Shown here: piece after piece, positions 35,798 through 45,733 of the stretch | Layout: the number at the start of each line of letters is the position of its first letter | Position numbering within the stretch: the stretch's first letter is position 1 | NCBI GenBank assembly: GCA_019347715.1 | Contig: JAHWKU010000002.1 | Coordinates: 54,349 to 118,348 of the forward strand | From: Actinomycetota bacterium | Lineage (GTDB): Bacteria; Actinomycetota; CADDZG01; JAHWKV01 | Direction of reading: 5' to 3' | Length of the DNA: 64,000 bases | Notes under the pieces: generated by a model | What the model saw: only the letters and a program-made list of their open reading frames with translations | What the model was told of the DNA's origin: nothing | The model's database searches: none | Position numbers and translations under genes: made by a program

Positions 35798-37567
35798 ATG
35801 CGCTCTCATGCGCTCTTTCGGATAACTCCATACGTGAAGCGGCACAAGGGGAAGCTCCTCTTCGCGATCGCGGTCGCCTTTGTAGAGATCATTGCCGAGG
35901 CCCAGATCCCGCTGGTCATTAAGGATGCCATCAACGGCCCGGTGAGGGATGCCTCCGAGCGCCACCTGCTGTGGCCGATGATCGCGATGATCGTGGCTCT
36001 AGGAACGATCGAGACGAGCCTGGCTTTCGCGCGCAGGATGCTTCTGGCGAGGGCCTCCTACTCGGTGGAGATGGAGCTGCGCAACGACCTTTACGCCCAC
36101 CTTCAGAGACTGCACGTCTCTTTCCACGACGGATGGCAGTCGGGCCAGCTTCTGTCCAGGGCGATCAACGACATCAACTCGATCCGAAGGTTCGTGGGGT
36201 TTGCTCTGCCTTTCTTGGTGATCCTGTCGTTTCAGTTCGTCTACATCATCGTCCGGCTGTTCGGTCTGAACTTCCAGTTGGCCGCGATCTCAACCCTTGG
36301 GATCCTTCCGGTCGGTTACATCAGCTATTACTTCGGGAAGCGCTATCGGGTGATCGCCCGGCAGGTCCAGGACGATCAGGGCGACTTGGGGACGGTGATC
36401 GAAGAGGCCGCCACCGGCATCCGCATCATCAAGGCATTCGGCAGGCGCCCCGCGATCCAGGAGAAGTTCGGCAAGCAGGCCGAGAAGCTTCGCCAGTCGA
36501 ACATGGGATGGGTGCGATTGTCTGCTCGTACCTGGCCGACTTTCGACATTTTTCCGAACTTCACAAGCGTGGCAGTCCTGATATTCGGCGGAATGGCCGT
36601 CATTCGGGGGACTGCAGACTTTCAGATTGGAGAACTAGTGGCGTTCATCCTCTTAGTGCGCCAGCTCGTCTGGCCCGTTGACGCGCTGGGATGGATCCTC
36701 GCCATGACCGAGGAGAGCCGGACCGCGACCGAGCGCATCCACGAGGTTCTCGACACCAAGCCCTCGATCCAGGACCGCCCCGGAGCGGGGGAGCTTCACG
36801 AATCCGATGGCGAGATCTCGCTCGAAGGAGTCTGGTTCAGGTACGACGAGGCCCGGGACTGGGTCTTGAAGGACGTGGATCTGGAGCTGCGCGCCGGAGA
36901 GACCATGGCGCTCGTCGGCAAAACCGGCTGCGGTAAGACATCGCTAGCGATGCTGATCCCAAGGCTGTATGACGTGAACCAGGGCCGGGTTGCCCTTGAC
37001 GGTCGCGATATCCGTGACGTGAAGGTCGATTCGCTGAGAAGGCATATCGGCGTGGCATTCGAGGACCCGATCCTGTTCTCCGCTTCGGTAAAGGAGAACC
37101 TGGTGATGGGTCGTCCGGATGCTACCGACGAGGAAATGGCAAAGGCACTTCGTACCGCCAAGGCCGATTTTGTGTACGACCTTCCCTGGGGGCTGGACAC
37201 CCGCGTTGGTGAGCAGGGCCACACTCTTTCTGGTGGTCAGCGGCAGAGGCTGGCTCTCGCAAGGGCCATCCTCGGGGGCCCTCAGGTGCTGGTGCTCGAC
37301 GATCCTCTCTCCAGTGTCGATGTGCACACCGAAGAGCAGATCGAGCAGGCGCTGGAGAGCGTGCTCTCCGGAGTCACGGCCATCTTGGTGGTTCACCGCC
37401 CATCGACGTTGAAGCTGGCGGACCGGGTAGCCCTGATGGATGAAGGAACGATCGTGGCGGTCGGGACCCATCACGAGTTGATGGAAAGCAACGATCTGTA
37501 CAAGGCGATTCTTTCGCAGGAAGCCGAACTGCTCGATGACGAAACCGATGTCACCGTGGGGACGTGA
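35798..37567 (+). CDS. ABC exporter subunit with degenerate ATP site
   Basis: A 589-residue half-transporter: six membrane segments (~15-310) then an ATPase domain (~340-575) with Walker A GKTGCGKTS and signature LSGGQRQRLALARA. The Walker B reads VLVLDDPLSS, so the catalytic glutamate after the Walker B Asp is replaced by Asp. The next gene has the normal Glu. That asymmetry is known from heterodimeric exporters such as TM287/288 and BmrCD, where only one site hydrolyses ATP. The start lies in a short repeated stretch (ATGCGCTCTC-ATGCGCTCTT). The 181-nt gap upstream shows no convincing signal beyond a TACAAT at 35651. Substrate unknown; drugs or lipids are typical. Confidence 0.92.
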   Translation: MRSHALFRITPYVKRHKGKLLFAIAVAFVEIIAEAQIPLVIKDAINGPVRDASERHLLWPMIAMIVALGTIETSLAFARRMLLARASYSVEMELRNDLYAHLQRLHVSFHDGWQSGQLLSRAINDINSIRRFVGFALPFLVILSFQFVYIIVRLFGLNFQLAAISTLGILPVGYISYYFGKRYRVIARQVQDDQGDLGTVIEEAATGIRIIKAFGRRPAIQEKFGKQAEKLRQSNMGWVRLSARTWPTFDIFPNFTSVAVLIFGGMAVIRGTADFQIGELVAFILLVRQLVWPVDALGWILAMTEESRTATERIHEVLDTKPSIQDRPGAGELHESDGEISLEGVWFRYDEARDWVLKDVDLELRAGETMALVGKTGCGKTSLAMLIPRLYDVNQGRVALDGRDIRDVKVDSLRRHIGVAFEDPILFSASVKENLVMGRPDATDEEMAKALRTAKADFVYDLPWGLDTRVGEQGHTLSGGQRQRLALARAILGGPQVLVLDDPLSSVDVHTEEQIEQALESVLSGVTAILVVHRPSTLKLADRVALMDEGTIVAVGTHHELMESNDLYKAILSQEAELLDDETDVTVGT

Positions 37568-39432
37568 TGGAGATGGATGAGACGAACGGACAAGTAAAGG
37601 AAGAAAATGAATATCAGCTCGAGGACTCGTGGCGCGGGGTCGTCACGGCCGACTCCGACGAGGAACTTACCGCCAACGCGTCGGCGATCCTGAGGAAACG
37701 CAGCCGTCGCCTTTTGGGCGAGCTACTTCGCCCGTACCGGAAGACCGTAGCGCTGGCGAGCTTTCTGATGACGATCAACCTGGCCACCTGGTTGGCCGAG
37801 CCGTACCTCATCGGCTTCACGATCGAGCGGGGGATCGAGGGATCGAATGTGCGCGCCCTCATCACGTTGTCTCTTTTTGTGATCGGAGTCTTTATCGCCA
37901 ACAACATAACCTGGGGGTTCTTCCTTTGGGTTTCGGGGACGCTCGGGCAAAATGTGCTGTTCGATCTCCGCACTAAGGTGTTCCGAAAGTTCCAGGAACT
38001 ATCGATCTCGTTCCACGAGAAATACACCTCGGGAAGAGTCGTGGCGCGGCTGACCTCCGACGTCGACGCCCTGAGCGAGCTGCTTCAGACCGGCCTGCAC
38101 GAGGTCATCACCAACATCCTGGCGATCCTTGGGATCGTTGTAATCCTGTTCGCGATCGACTGGAAGCTCGCGTCGGTCTCACTTATCTCGTTTCCGCTGG
38201 TGATTGCTCTTACGTACTGGTTCCGGCGTCATTCCGAGAGGGCATACCGAAAAGTGCGCGACGCGGTCGCGCTCGTGATCGTGTTCTACAACGAATCCCT
38301 CGGCGGCATCAGGGCGGGCAAGGCTTTTCGGAGAGAGAACAGGAACAAGGGAATCTTCGAGGGCCTCACGGCAAGATACCGAGACGCTAATATCAAGTCA
38401 CATCAGCTCGCGGGAGTCTTCGGTCCCGGCATCCGTTTGTTGGGTCGCTACACCCAGGCAATCGTGGTCCTGTTTGGTGCCATCCGGGTGACCGACCCGG
38501 TTGACCCCCTTGCTCTTGGCTTCCTGATCTCGTTCATGTTCTACGTCGATCGGTTCTTCGGCCCGCTGCAGGACCTGAGCCAGTTCTACAACGTATTCCA
38601 GGCCGCGGCGGCGGCGCTGGAGAAGCTGGCCGGCGTGCTCGACGAGAAGCCCAAAGTGCCCGAGCCGGAAGACCCGCATACTCCGGACTTCGTTCACGGT
38701 GAGATCACATTCGAGGATGTGAGGTTCGGCTACCGTGCCGACACGCCGGTGATCCACGGCATCTCGATGCTGGTCCCTGCCGGTCAGACCGTCGCGCTCG
38801 TCGGAGAGACGGGGGCAGGGAAGTCGACTCTGGCCAGACTGATATCCCGCTTCTACGACCCGACTGAGGGGCGGGTACTTCTGGATGGCGTGGATCTCAA
38901 GCGCTATCCGGAATGGAGACTTCGCCGCGCGGTGACAGTCGTGACGCAGGAGAGCTTTCTGTTCTCGGGCACCGTGGCGGAAAACATTGGTTTTGGCCGG
39001 CCCGATGCCACCAGGGAGGAGATCGAAGAGGCGGCTACGGCGATCGGCGCCCATGGATTCATTTCGTCCTTGCCGGACGGATACGACACCGATGTCAAGA
39101 AGCGCGGGGGCCGTCTGTCGGCGGGACAGCGTCAGCTGATCGCTTTCGCGCGGGCCTTCCTTGCAGATCCGAGTGTTCTGATCCTCGACGAGGCCACATC
39201 GTCGCTCGATATTCCGACCGAGCGGCTGGTGCAGCACGCGCTCCGAACCCTTCTGTCGGACCGAACTGCATTCATCATCGCCCACCGGTTGTCGACGGTT
39301 GAGATCGCCGACCGGGTGCTCGTCGTGGATGGGGGCCGGATCGTAGAGGACGGTTCACCGTCGGACCTGATCAGCGGATCCGGGGCCTACCGAGCCCTGC
39401 ACGAACAGTGGCTCGAGTCCCTTACAGCTTAG
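37564..39432 (+). CDS. ABC exporter subunit with intact catalytic site
   Basis: A 622-residue partner of the preceding half-transporter, coupled by a GTGATG overlap. A ~50-residue acidic N-terminal extension precedes six membrane segments (~55-335). The ATPase domain has Walker A GETGAGKST, Walker B ILILDEATSSLD with the catalytic Glu, and the switch His in AHRLSTV. The signature is LSAGQRQ, with Ala for the usual Gly; in heterodimeric exporters a changed signature sits opposite the degenerate site. Hence the two form one transporter with a single active ATP site. Confidence 0.92.
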   Translation: MMEMDETNGQVKEENEYQLEDSWRGVVTADSDEELTANASAILRKRSRRLLGELLRPYRKTVALASFLMTINLATWLAEPYLIGFTIERGIEGSNVRALITLSLFVIGVFIANNITWGFFLWVSGTLGQNVLFDLRTKVFRKFQELSISFHEKYTSGRVVARLTSDVDALSELLQTGLHEVITNILAILGIVVILFAIDWKLASVSLISFPLVIALTYWFRRHSERAYRKVRDAVALVIVFYNESLGGIRAGKAFRRENRNKGIFEGLTARYRDANIKSHQLAGVFGPGIRLLGRYTQAIVVLFGAIRVTDPVDPLALGFLISFMFYVDRFFGPLQDLSQFYNVFQAAAAALEKLAGVLDEKPKVPEPEDPHTPDFVHGEITFEDVRFGYRADTPVIHGISMLVPAGQTVALVGETGAGKSTLARLISRFYDPTEGRVLLDGVDLKRYPEWRLRRAVTVVTQESFLFSGTVAENIGFGRPDATREEIEEAATAIGAHGFISSLPDGYDTDVKKRGGRLSAGQRQLIAFARAFLADPSVLILDEATSSLDIPTERLVQHALRTLLSDRTAFIIAHRLSTVEIADRVLVVDGGRIVEDGSPSDLISGSGAYRALHEQWLESLTA

Positions 39433-39440
39433 GAGTCGAC

Positions 39441-40490
39441 ATGAAAGACACAATCGAGATAACAGAGATAGATCCAAGCGAGGCGACGGACGCCCAGCTT
39501 CGCGCGCTTCACGAGCTATGGAGTTTGGATGAGCTCGAAACCTGGCCGGAGGATCCTCCGCCCCCATTCGAGGAGTTTGTCGCAGAGATCAACGGGCGGC
39601 CCTCATACAGCTTCCAGAGATTCTGGTTGGCGACCGGCCAAGAGTCAGGGCAACCCTTGGCTTATACCTCGATCGATTTTGAACGCAGAGACACCAATCA
39701 GCACAGAGGCCACGTTTCAATCTTCACGCATCCCGGGTCGCGGCTACAGGGCCTCACTTCCGGTCTGCTTCGCCCAGTCGCAGAGATCGCTCGGAAGGAG
39801 GGTCGCACAAGCCTCAACAATTGGCTGAAGAAGGATTCGCCTGGTACCGGCTACGCGAAGTTGCTCGGGGCCAATCAGACTACGAATGACTTTGAGAATC
39901 GGCTTCCCATCGCGGAACTGGACAGGTCATTGATCGAGTCCTGGGTGGCGCGGGCCCCCGAGCGCGCGCAGGAATATTCACTCGAGTTCTGGGAGGGGGC
40001 GTGTCCGGCGGAGTATTTGGACAGTTTTGCGCAGGCCAAGCAGGCCATGAACGATGCACCACGAGGGCCGAACCAAGAGGACGATGTGTTCCAGCCCGAA
40101 CAGGTCAAGGAGTGGGAGGAGCGCCATGTCGAGGCCGGTTACCTGCTCTGGACCTATGCGGCAATTCATGAGCCGTCCGGCGAGGTCGCAGGCTACACGC
40201 AGATGTTTCCATCTCCTTGGCGGCCGCAGCTTGCGAAGCAGGAGGACACCGGTGTCTTGCCGGCCCATCGCAACCGGGGCCTCGGCCGGTGGCTGAAGGC
40301 GCAGATGCTCGTGAAGCTCCTCGAGGAAAAGCCCGAAACGGATTCAGTGATCACCTGGAACGCCACGATCAACAAGTCGATGCTCGGCATCAATCGTGAA
40401 CTCGGCTTTCGAGGCGTCCGCGAGTGGGGCGAGTGGGAGCTAACTCTCGACGATCTGGAAGCCTGGTTGTCCGCAAAAAGCGGGGCGTAG
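39441..40490 (+). CDS. tandem GNAT acetyltransferase
   Basis: A 349-residue protein with two GNAT-like halves. The second half has the acetyl-CoA loop AHRNRGLGRWLKAQM and a closing NRELGFR typical of GNAT enzymes; the first half keeps the fold (HPGSRLQGLTSGLL) with a weaker loop. ATG 39441 has AGGAG at 39431. It lies 8 nt downstream of the ABC exporter, as is common for resistance acetyltransferases, but the substrate is unknown. Confidence 0.85.
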   Translation: MKDTIEITEIDPSEATDAQLRALHELWSLDELETWPEDPPPPFEEFVAEINGRPSYSFQRFWLATGQESGQPLAYTSIDFERRDTNQHRGHVSIFTHPGSRLQGLTSGLLRPVAEIARKEGRTSLNNWLKKDSPGTGYAKLLGANQTTNDFENRLPIAELDRSLIESWVARAPERAQEYSLEFWEGACPAEYLDSFAQAKQAMNDAPRGPNQEDDVFQPEQVKEWEERHVEAGYLLWTYAAIHEPSGEVAGYTQMFPSPWRPQLAKQEDTGVLPAHRNRGLGRWLKAQMLVKLLEEKPETDSVITWNATINKSMLGINRELGFRGVREWGEWELTLDDLEAWLSAKSGA

Positions 40491-40536
40491 ATCTTCGGAG
40501 TCGATTGGTTCGTAAAGCGGTAGTCTGCAGGCTGCC

Positions 40537-41301
40537 ATGAACTTCGTTCGTTTCAGAGAGAGAGACCACATCGCCTACGGCATCGCCAGCGATGGCGAAG
40601 TCGAGGAGATTTCTGCAACGCCGTTTCTTCCTTTTGAGCCGACGGGGATCACCCATGAGCTTCAGGATGTGAAGATCCTTGCCCCGTGCCTTCCATCGAA
40701 GATCGTTGCCATCGGGGTCAATTACCGGGACCACGCCAAGGAGATGGGAAGGGAACCCCCGGAAGATCCGATGTTTTTCTACAAGCCTTCTACTGCGGTA
40801 ATCGGCCCCGGGGACGAAATCGTACGGCCGCCGAACTGCGAACTCCTTCACTTCGAAGGCGAACTCGCTGCAGTCATTGGCTCCGTTGCCAGGCACGTGC
40901 CCAAATCGCGCTGGCAGGAGGTCGTGCTGGGTTACACCTGTGCCATGGACATAACAGCAAGAGATCTTCAGAACAAAGATCTTCAGTGGGGGAGAGCAAA
41001 GGGCTTTGACACCTCGGCCCCCCTGGGGCCGTGGATAACCACGGACATCGATCCATCGAACCTAGAGCTCGTCACAACGGTCAATGGAGAAGTGAGACAA
41101 GACAGCTCCACCGAGCAGCTCATCTTCGACATTCCGGCGCTGGTGGAATTCGTGTCTTCGTACATCACGCTCCTTCCGGGAGACGTGATCATGACCGGAA
41201 CCCCTTCGGGAGTCGGAGAACTGACGGAGGGCGACAAGATCGAAGTCGCGATCGAAGACATAGGGACGTTGGCTGCAACCGTTCGGGGATCCCACGTTTG
41301 A
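40537..41301 (+). CDS. fumarylacetoacetate hydrolase family protein
   Basis: A 254-residue enzyme of the FAH superfamily. A short N-terminal domain is followed by the catalytic one, which starts KIVAIGVNYRDHAKEMG. Metal ligands are in LLHFEGELAAVIG and MDITARDLQ; the GTPSGVGELTEGDKIEVAIEDIGTL tail is typical. Members hydrolyse or decarboxylate oxo-acids such as acylpyruvates and 2-hydroxyhepta-2,4-diene-1,7-dioates. Its stop overlaps the gltX start. Confidence 0.9.
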   Translation: MNFVRFRERDHIAYGIASDGEVEEISATPFLPFEPTGITHELQDVKILAPCLPSKIVAIGVNYRDHAKEMGREPPEDPMFFYKPSTAVIGPGDEIVRPPNCELLHFEGELAAVIGSVARHVPKSRWQEVVLGYTCAMDITARDLQNKDLQWGRAKGFDTSAPLGPWITTDIDPSNLELVTTVNGEVRQDSSTEQLIFDIPALVEFVSSYITLLPGDVIMTGTPSGVGELTEGDKIEVAIEDIGTLAATVRGSHV

Positions 41302-42749
41302 CCGTTAGAGTGCGCATCGCCCCGGCCCCCAGCGGCTCGATCCACGTTGGGACCGCACGTACCGCTTTATACAACTGGCTGTTCGCCCGCCAAAGCGGCG
41401 GCGTCTTCATGCTAAGAGTAGAGGACACCGACCCTTCGAGAGTGGTCGAGGAGCATTACAAGACGATCCAGGATGATCTGTTGTGGCTGGGGCTCGAGTG
41501 GGATGAAGGTCCAGGAGTAGGGGGACCCTATGAACCTTATCTTCAATCCGAGAGACTCGACATATATAAGGACGCAACCGACAAGCTCGTGGAACTAGGG
41601 GTCCTCTATCGCTGCTATTGCACTCCCGAAGAACTGGCCGCAAAAAGGAAGGCTGCGATGGAGGCCAAGAAACCTCCCCGCTACGACCGGCGCTGCCTGC
41701 AGCTCTCCGACAGGGAAGAATCGCAATTCGAGAGTGAGGGGAGACCCTTCGTGATGCGCATCCGAACGCCCGACGAAGGTACCACTTCGTTCACGGACAT
41801 GGTCACCGGCGAGGTTTCGTTCGACAACCAAGAGTTAGATGACGTGGTCGTGGTGAGAAGCGATGGCCGCCCCTTATATCGTCTTGCGGCTTCGGTGGAT
41901 GACGGGATCATGAGGATCACTCACGTTATCCGGGGCCTGGACCTACAGTCGTCGACGCCCCATCAGATCATCATGCTGGAAGCACTTGGCTACGAGGTTC
42001 CGCTGTACGCCCACATTCCCCTCGTTTCAGGCCCAGGGGGGCGGCCTCTTAGCAAGCGATTCGGCGGTGAATCGGTGCAGACGTTTCGAGAGCTTGGCTA
42101 CCTTCCTGAGACGATGATGAACTACCTAGCGCTACTCGGATGGGGGCTGGCAGACCAGACGATCATCGGCAGGGATGAACTGATTCAGAAATTCGAGATC
42201 TCCAACGTTCACGCTTCGCCGGCCAATCTCGATCCCGACAGGCTCGACTGGATGAACGGTGAATACATCAGGGGCCTCGATGAGTTGGACTTGGCTGAAC
42301 GCCTGATGCCATGGCTCGCCAAAGCCGGCCTTGTGTCTGAGACTGAATCGGATGAGCAAAAGAAATTGGTGAAGGCGATCACACCGCTCGTCCAGACGCG
42401 CATCGACCGGCTCGACAAGGCTGCCGATCAAGTGAGGGGAATCTTCACCGATCCCGACATCGATCCAATGGCGGCAGAACGTGGGTTGAAGGATGAGTAT
42501 GTAGCCGAGCTTCTGGACAAGACCGCCCAGAAAATCGGGAGCCTCGAAGACTGGAGCCGGGACAGCATCGAGGCTGCGCTACGCGATATTCAGACAGAGA
42601 TGGGCCTCAAGCCCAGGAAAGCCTTCGTTCCGTTCTATGTAGCCGTTCATGGTTCGACCGTGGGGGCCCCCATCTTCGAGTCGATCGAACTGATCGGCAA
42701 GGAGAAGTTCCTCCAGCGCCTCGAAAAGGCGCGCGCCCTCGTTTCTTAG
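41298..42749 (+). CDS. gltX: glutamyl-tRNA synthetase, probably non-discriminating
   Basis: A 483-residue class I synthetase. TTG 41298 gives the classic N-terminus MTVRVRIAPAPSGSIHVG and overlaps the upstream stop (TTGA); GTG 41310 is a poorer choice. The HIGH-type motif is SIHVG and the KMSKS-type motif is PLSKRFGG. The anticodon-binding helices follow from ~330. Because gatCAB is present and no GlnRS is seen, it likely charges both tRNA-Glu and tRNA-Gln with glutamate. Its product also feeds HemA. Confidence 0.95.
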   Translation: MTVRVRIAPAPSGSIHVGTARTALYNWLFARQSGGVFMLRVEDTDPSRVVEEHYKTIQDDLLWLGLEWDEGPGVGGPYEPYLQSERLDIYKDATDKLVELGVLYRCYCTPEELAAKRKAAMEAKKPPRYDRRCLQLSDREESQFESEGRPFVMRIRTPDEGTTSFTDMVTGEVSFDNQELDDVVVVRSDGRPLYRLAASVDDGIMRITHVIRGLDLQSSTPHQIIMLEALGYEVPLYAHIPLVSGPGGRPLSKRFGGESVQTFRELGYLPETMMNYLALLGWGLADQTIIGRDELIQKFEISNVHASPANLDPDRLDWMNGEYIRGLDELDLAERLMPWLAKAGLVSETESDEQKKLVKAITPLVQTRIDRLDKAADQVRGIFTDPDIDPMAAERGLKDEYVAELLDKTAQKIGSLEDWSRDSIEAALRDIQTEMGLKPRKAFVPFYVAVHGSTVGAPIFESIELIGKEKFLQRLEKARALVS

Positions 42750-42820
42750 ATCGTCGCTTCGCCCGCTAACGACTCTCCGTGGTCGTTCTCGTCCGGTTTC
42801 TCCAGGTTCGCGGCCCGAGT

Positions 42821-42840
42821 ACTAGTCCTTTAGGGCTACT
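42821..42840. promoter_or_regulatory. NarL/FixJ-type 7-2-7 palindrome upstream of the cadherin-like gene (site A)
   Basis: The core is TAGTCCT-TT-AGGGCTA, two 7-bp half sites around a 2-bp centre, extended to 9-bp halves that match at seven positions. Outer CGAGTA/TACTCG arms (42816-42842) add symmetry. The same arrangement is found at 50559-50578. The site lies about 90 nt before the start at 42931. The 7-2-7 geometry is known for NarL/FixJ-family regulators; the binding protein here is unknown. Confidence 0.5.
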
Positions 42841-42930
42841 CGAAACCCCTCCTTTGAGTCATGTGGCTGGTGCTTGATGCTTCCGATTGAACACTAAGAC
42901 GGACCAGCCGTGGACGGAAGGTACGTGGTA

Positions 42931-45693
42931 ATGCGGGTTAAAGGTACGAAACGGACGGCAATGGGCGCTCTTTTGATGAGCGTCCTGTTGATCGTTCCCA
43001 TCGCGCTCAGAGCGGTTGCAGCGCCCTACGACGGCGTTGCCACGACGTCACTCTCGCTCATATCGCTGACGATCAATGGTCAGACCTTGGATGTCGGTTT
43101 CGGTGAGGGGACGGCGACCAATGAAATGGCCGTCAGCTCAGAAGTCGGCTTCACCGCCGCAGCCGTGAGTGTGGACGGCGTGATTTCTGCCAGCGCAGGC
43201 AACGCCTCAGCTTCCGCAGACTCCTCCACTCCTTATGACTCCGCTGCAGACGCAACTGTTCCGTTCGACATCCCCGATGGCGCACAAGGTTCGGTCACGT
43301 TCGAGGGCGTCGTCGCAGAGGTCGATGGCTCCGCCAGGTCCGCTCGATCGACTCTTGGACAAGCCACGCTCGACGCCGACGTCGCCGACTCGTTCGTTGG
43401 GCTCACCGGAGTCTCCATAGGCACCCTTCAAGAAGTGACCACCTCGACTGCCTCCGCCTCCGAAGGAGTCTCGATCTCGAACCTGTTCCTAGTGCCACTC
43501 AGGAAATTTCTGGAGCGCCTCACGACTCTGTCGGCCGACGATTTGATCGCATTCGCCGAAGCGGTCGGCGGCGATTACACAGCGGACGAGCTGGCGCTGG
43601 TAGAGGCGAAGCGCCAGGAGGCGATCACGCAGATCAACACAATTCTGGCTCCGCTATCGGCACTGGGTGTTTCGCCGCTGCCTGCTGACGCCAGCGTGCA
43701 GCAAGTTCTCGACTATGCCGCGGCTTGTTCGAGCGATCCGTTGCTGGAGCCCATCTGTGATTCGATCCAAGCCGTCGTCTCCGATCTGCGAGACGCGGTC
43801 GAGTTTTTGAACACCGAAGTCCGCGAACTTCCCTTGATCAGCATCAATGCCCTAAATGCCGGTATCTCATCGGAGACCGACGATACTTCTTCGTCCGCCA
43901 CCTCGCGGGTCGGATGGGGGGAGGCACAAGTCGCCGGCAGAGTCATTTTGACGAAAGAGGACTACGCGGAGGCGATGGACCTTCTGATCGGAGCGGTCCA
44001 GGAGGTCGAAACCGCGCTGAAGAAGCTTCCTGGTTTCGAGGAACTCGAAATCGGCGTGACCCGCTTGTTTTTGGATAAGTCGACCGAACGAGTCGGCTCT
44101 CGTCAGGCAGCCTCGTCCAGTCTCAACTTCCTGCATGTGTCGATCGATATCCCGGAGAGCACCAACGTCCCGGCACCTCTGGTCGCCTCGTTGAATGTTA
44201 TGGCGATGGGTGCGCAGGCCGAGCACGAGCCTCCGCCAGATAACGATCCTCCGCTCGCGGTGGACGACGAGACCACTACCGAAGAAGACACGCCCGTCGA
44301 CATCTCGGTTCTTCCCAACGACTCGGACCCAGACGGTGACGACATTACCGTGGTCTCCTACACCCAGCCATCCAACGGGTCGGTCACCTGCACCCCGGAC
44401 GGAACCTGTACCTACACGCCCAACACGGGCTTCACGGGAACCGACACTTTCACTTACACGATCGAAGATCCTTATGGGGAACAGTCCACCGCGACTGTGA
44501 CTATTACCATCAACCCGAGCGAGCCCCCTCCCCCCGACAACGATCCTCCGGTAGCGCGCGACGATGACGCAACGACTCCTCAGGACACCCCGGTCGTCGT
44601 CTCGGTGCTTCCCAACGACGACGGCGATGAAATCACCGTGGTCTCCTACACCCAGCCATCCAACGGGTCGGTCACCTGCACCCCGGACGGATCCTGCACC
44701 TACACGCCCAACCCGGGCTTCACGGGAACCGACACCTTCACTTACACCATTAGGGATTCTGATGGGGAACAGTCCACAGCGACTGTGACCATCACCGTTA
44801 CGCCCTCCCTCGACCCGGACCCCGATCCCGATCCCGATCCCGACCCCGAGCCGGACAACAATCCTCCGGTTGCGGTGGATGACGAGACCACTACCGAAGA
44901 GGACACGCCCGTCGGAATCTCGGTTCTTCCAAACGACTCTGACCCAGACGACGACGAGATCACAGTGGTTTCCTACACCCAGTCCTCCAACGGGACCGTG
45001 GTATGCACTGCGGGCGGATCATGCGTCTATACCCCGAACCCTGGCTTTACCGGGACCGATACCTTTACCTACACGATCTCCGATCCCTCTGGGGAAAAGT
45101 CGACCGCGACTGTGACCATCACGGTCACGCCAAGCGACCCCGACCCTGATCCCGACCCTGAGCCGGACAACAATCCTCCGGTTGCGGTGGATGACGAGAC
45201 CACTACCGAAGAAGACACGCCCGTCGACATATCGGTTCTTCCCAACGACGACGGCGACGAGATCACCGTGGTCGATTACACCCAGCCATCCAACGGTACG
45301 GTCACCTGTACCTCCAACGGGACCTGCATCTACACGCCTAACCCCGGGTTCACCGGCACTGACACGTTCGACTACACCATCTCCGATCCCGATGGAGAGG
45401 AATCTACCGCCAGGGTGACTATCAACATCGGCGAACCATCGGATGAGTTGGCGAATCCGGGAGGAGACCAGAGCAATTCGGGAGACAACCCCAGCGTTCA
45501 AGGCCCATCGAGCGGACCGGTCGGCCCCCCTGGGACTCAGGGCAATCCCGGAATCACTTCCCAATCCACTTCGGATTGTGAGGGCAGCTGCTCGCTCGCC
45601 AACACCGGTTTCGATCTCAAGTATTCGTTTGTCGGTTTGTTCCTGATCGCAGCAGGATTCGCATTGTGTCGCTCGTTGAGGGGTTTCGCCTAG
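42931..45693 (+). CDS. sortase-type surface protein with four cadherin-like/Big_9 repeats
   Basis: From ATG 42931, with GGAAGG at 42916-42921, the product has 920 residues. A GTG at 42910 would add 7 residues. The signal peptide (KGTKR, hydrophobic core, cleavage near AVAA at ~33) precedes ~400 residues of unknown fold rich in Ser/Thr/Ala. Four repeats follow, starting near residues 438, 537, 643 and 747, each NxPPxAxDDxxTT, TPVxISVLPND, SNGxVxC, YTPNxGFTGTDTFxYTI. Linkers are DPDPDPEPD runs. The C-terminus has LANTG at 889-893, a hydrophobic span and a basic tail, i.e. a class E-like LAxTG sorting signal. It is probably covalently wall-attached and adhesive or structural. Confidence 0.88.
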   Translation: MRVKGTKRTAMGALLMSVLLIVPIALRAVAAPYDGVATTSLSLISLTINGQTLDVGFGEGTATNEMAVSSEVGFTAAAVSVDGVISASAGNASASADSSTPYDSAADATVPFDIPDGAQGSVTFEGVVAEVDGSARSARSTLGQATLDADVADSFVGLTGVSIGTLQEVTTSTASASEGVSISNLFLVPLRKFLERLTTLSADDLIAFAEAVGGDYTADELALVEAKRQEAITQINTILAPLSALGVSPLPADASVQQVLDYAAACSSDPLLEPICDSIQAVVSDLRDAVEFLNTEVRELPLISINALNAGISSETDDTSSSATSRVGWGEAQVAGRVILTKEDYAEAMDLLIGAVQEVETALKKLPGFEELEIGVTRLFLDKSTERVGSRQAASSSLNFLHVSIDIPESTNVPAPLVASLNVMAMGAQAEHEPPPDNDPPLAVDDETTTEEDTPVDISVLPNDSDPDGDDITVVSYTQPSNGSVTCTPDGTCTYTPNTGFTGTDTFTYTIEDPYGEQSTATVTITINPSEPPPPDNDPPVARDDDATTPQDTPVVVSVLPNDDGDEITVVSYTQPSNGSVTCTPDGSCTYTPNPGFTGTDTFTYTIRDSDGEQSTATVTITVTPSLDPDPDPDPDPDPEPDNNPPVAVDDETTTEEDTPVGISVLPNDSDPDDDEITVVSYTQSSNGTVVCTAGGSCVYTPNPGFTGTDTFTYTISDPSGEKSTATVTITVTPSDPDPDPDPEPDNNPPVAVDDETTTEEDTPVDISVLPNDDGDEITVVDYTQPSNGTVTCTSNGTCIYTPNPGFTGTDTFDYTISDPDGEESTARVTINIGEPSDELANPGGDQSNSGDNPSVQGPSSGPVGPPGTQGNPGITSQSTSDCEGSCSLANTGFDLKYSFVGLFLIAAGFALCRSLRGFA
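44242..45432 (+). repeat. four tandem cadherin-like repeats, ~285-320 nt units
   Basis: Unit starts are near 44242, 44539, 44857 and 45169. The units share long nearly identical DNA stretches, for example the codons for VVSYTQPSNGS and FTGTDTF, so the copies are recent or kept alike by recombination. Spacers between units 2-3 and 3-4 are runs of Asp-Pro codons with a 6-nt period. Confidence 0.88.
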
Positions 45694-45733
45694 TCGCCTA
45701 TCCGTCCGCCTCGACTTTCAAAGCGACACAAGT

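Noticed and set aside
41031..41297. N-terminal extension of GltX
   Set aside because: It lies inside the FAH-family gene; TTG 41298 gives the conserved GluRS N-terminus and a coupled overlap.
44242..45432. Regular repeats resembling a CRISPR-like array
   Set aside because: Units are ~300 nt and in frame, and encode cadherin-like domains; there are no short spacers.
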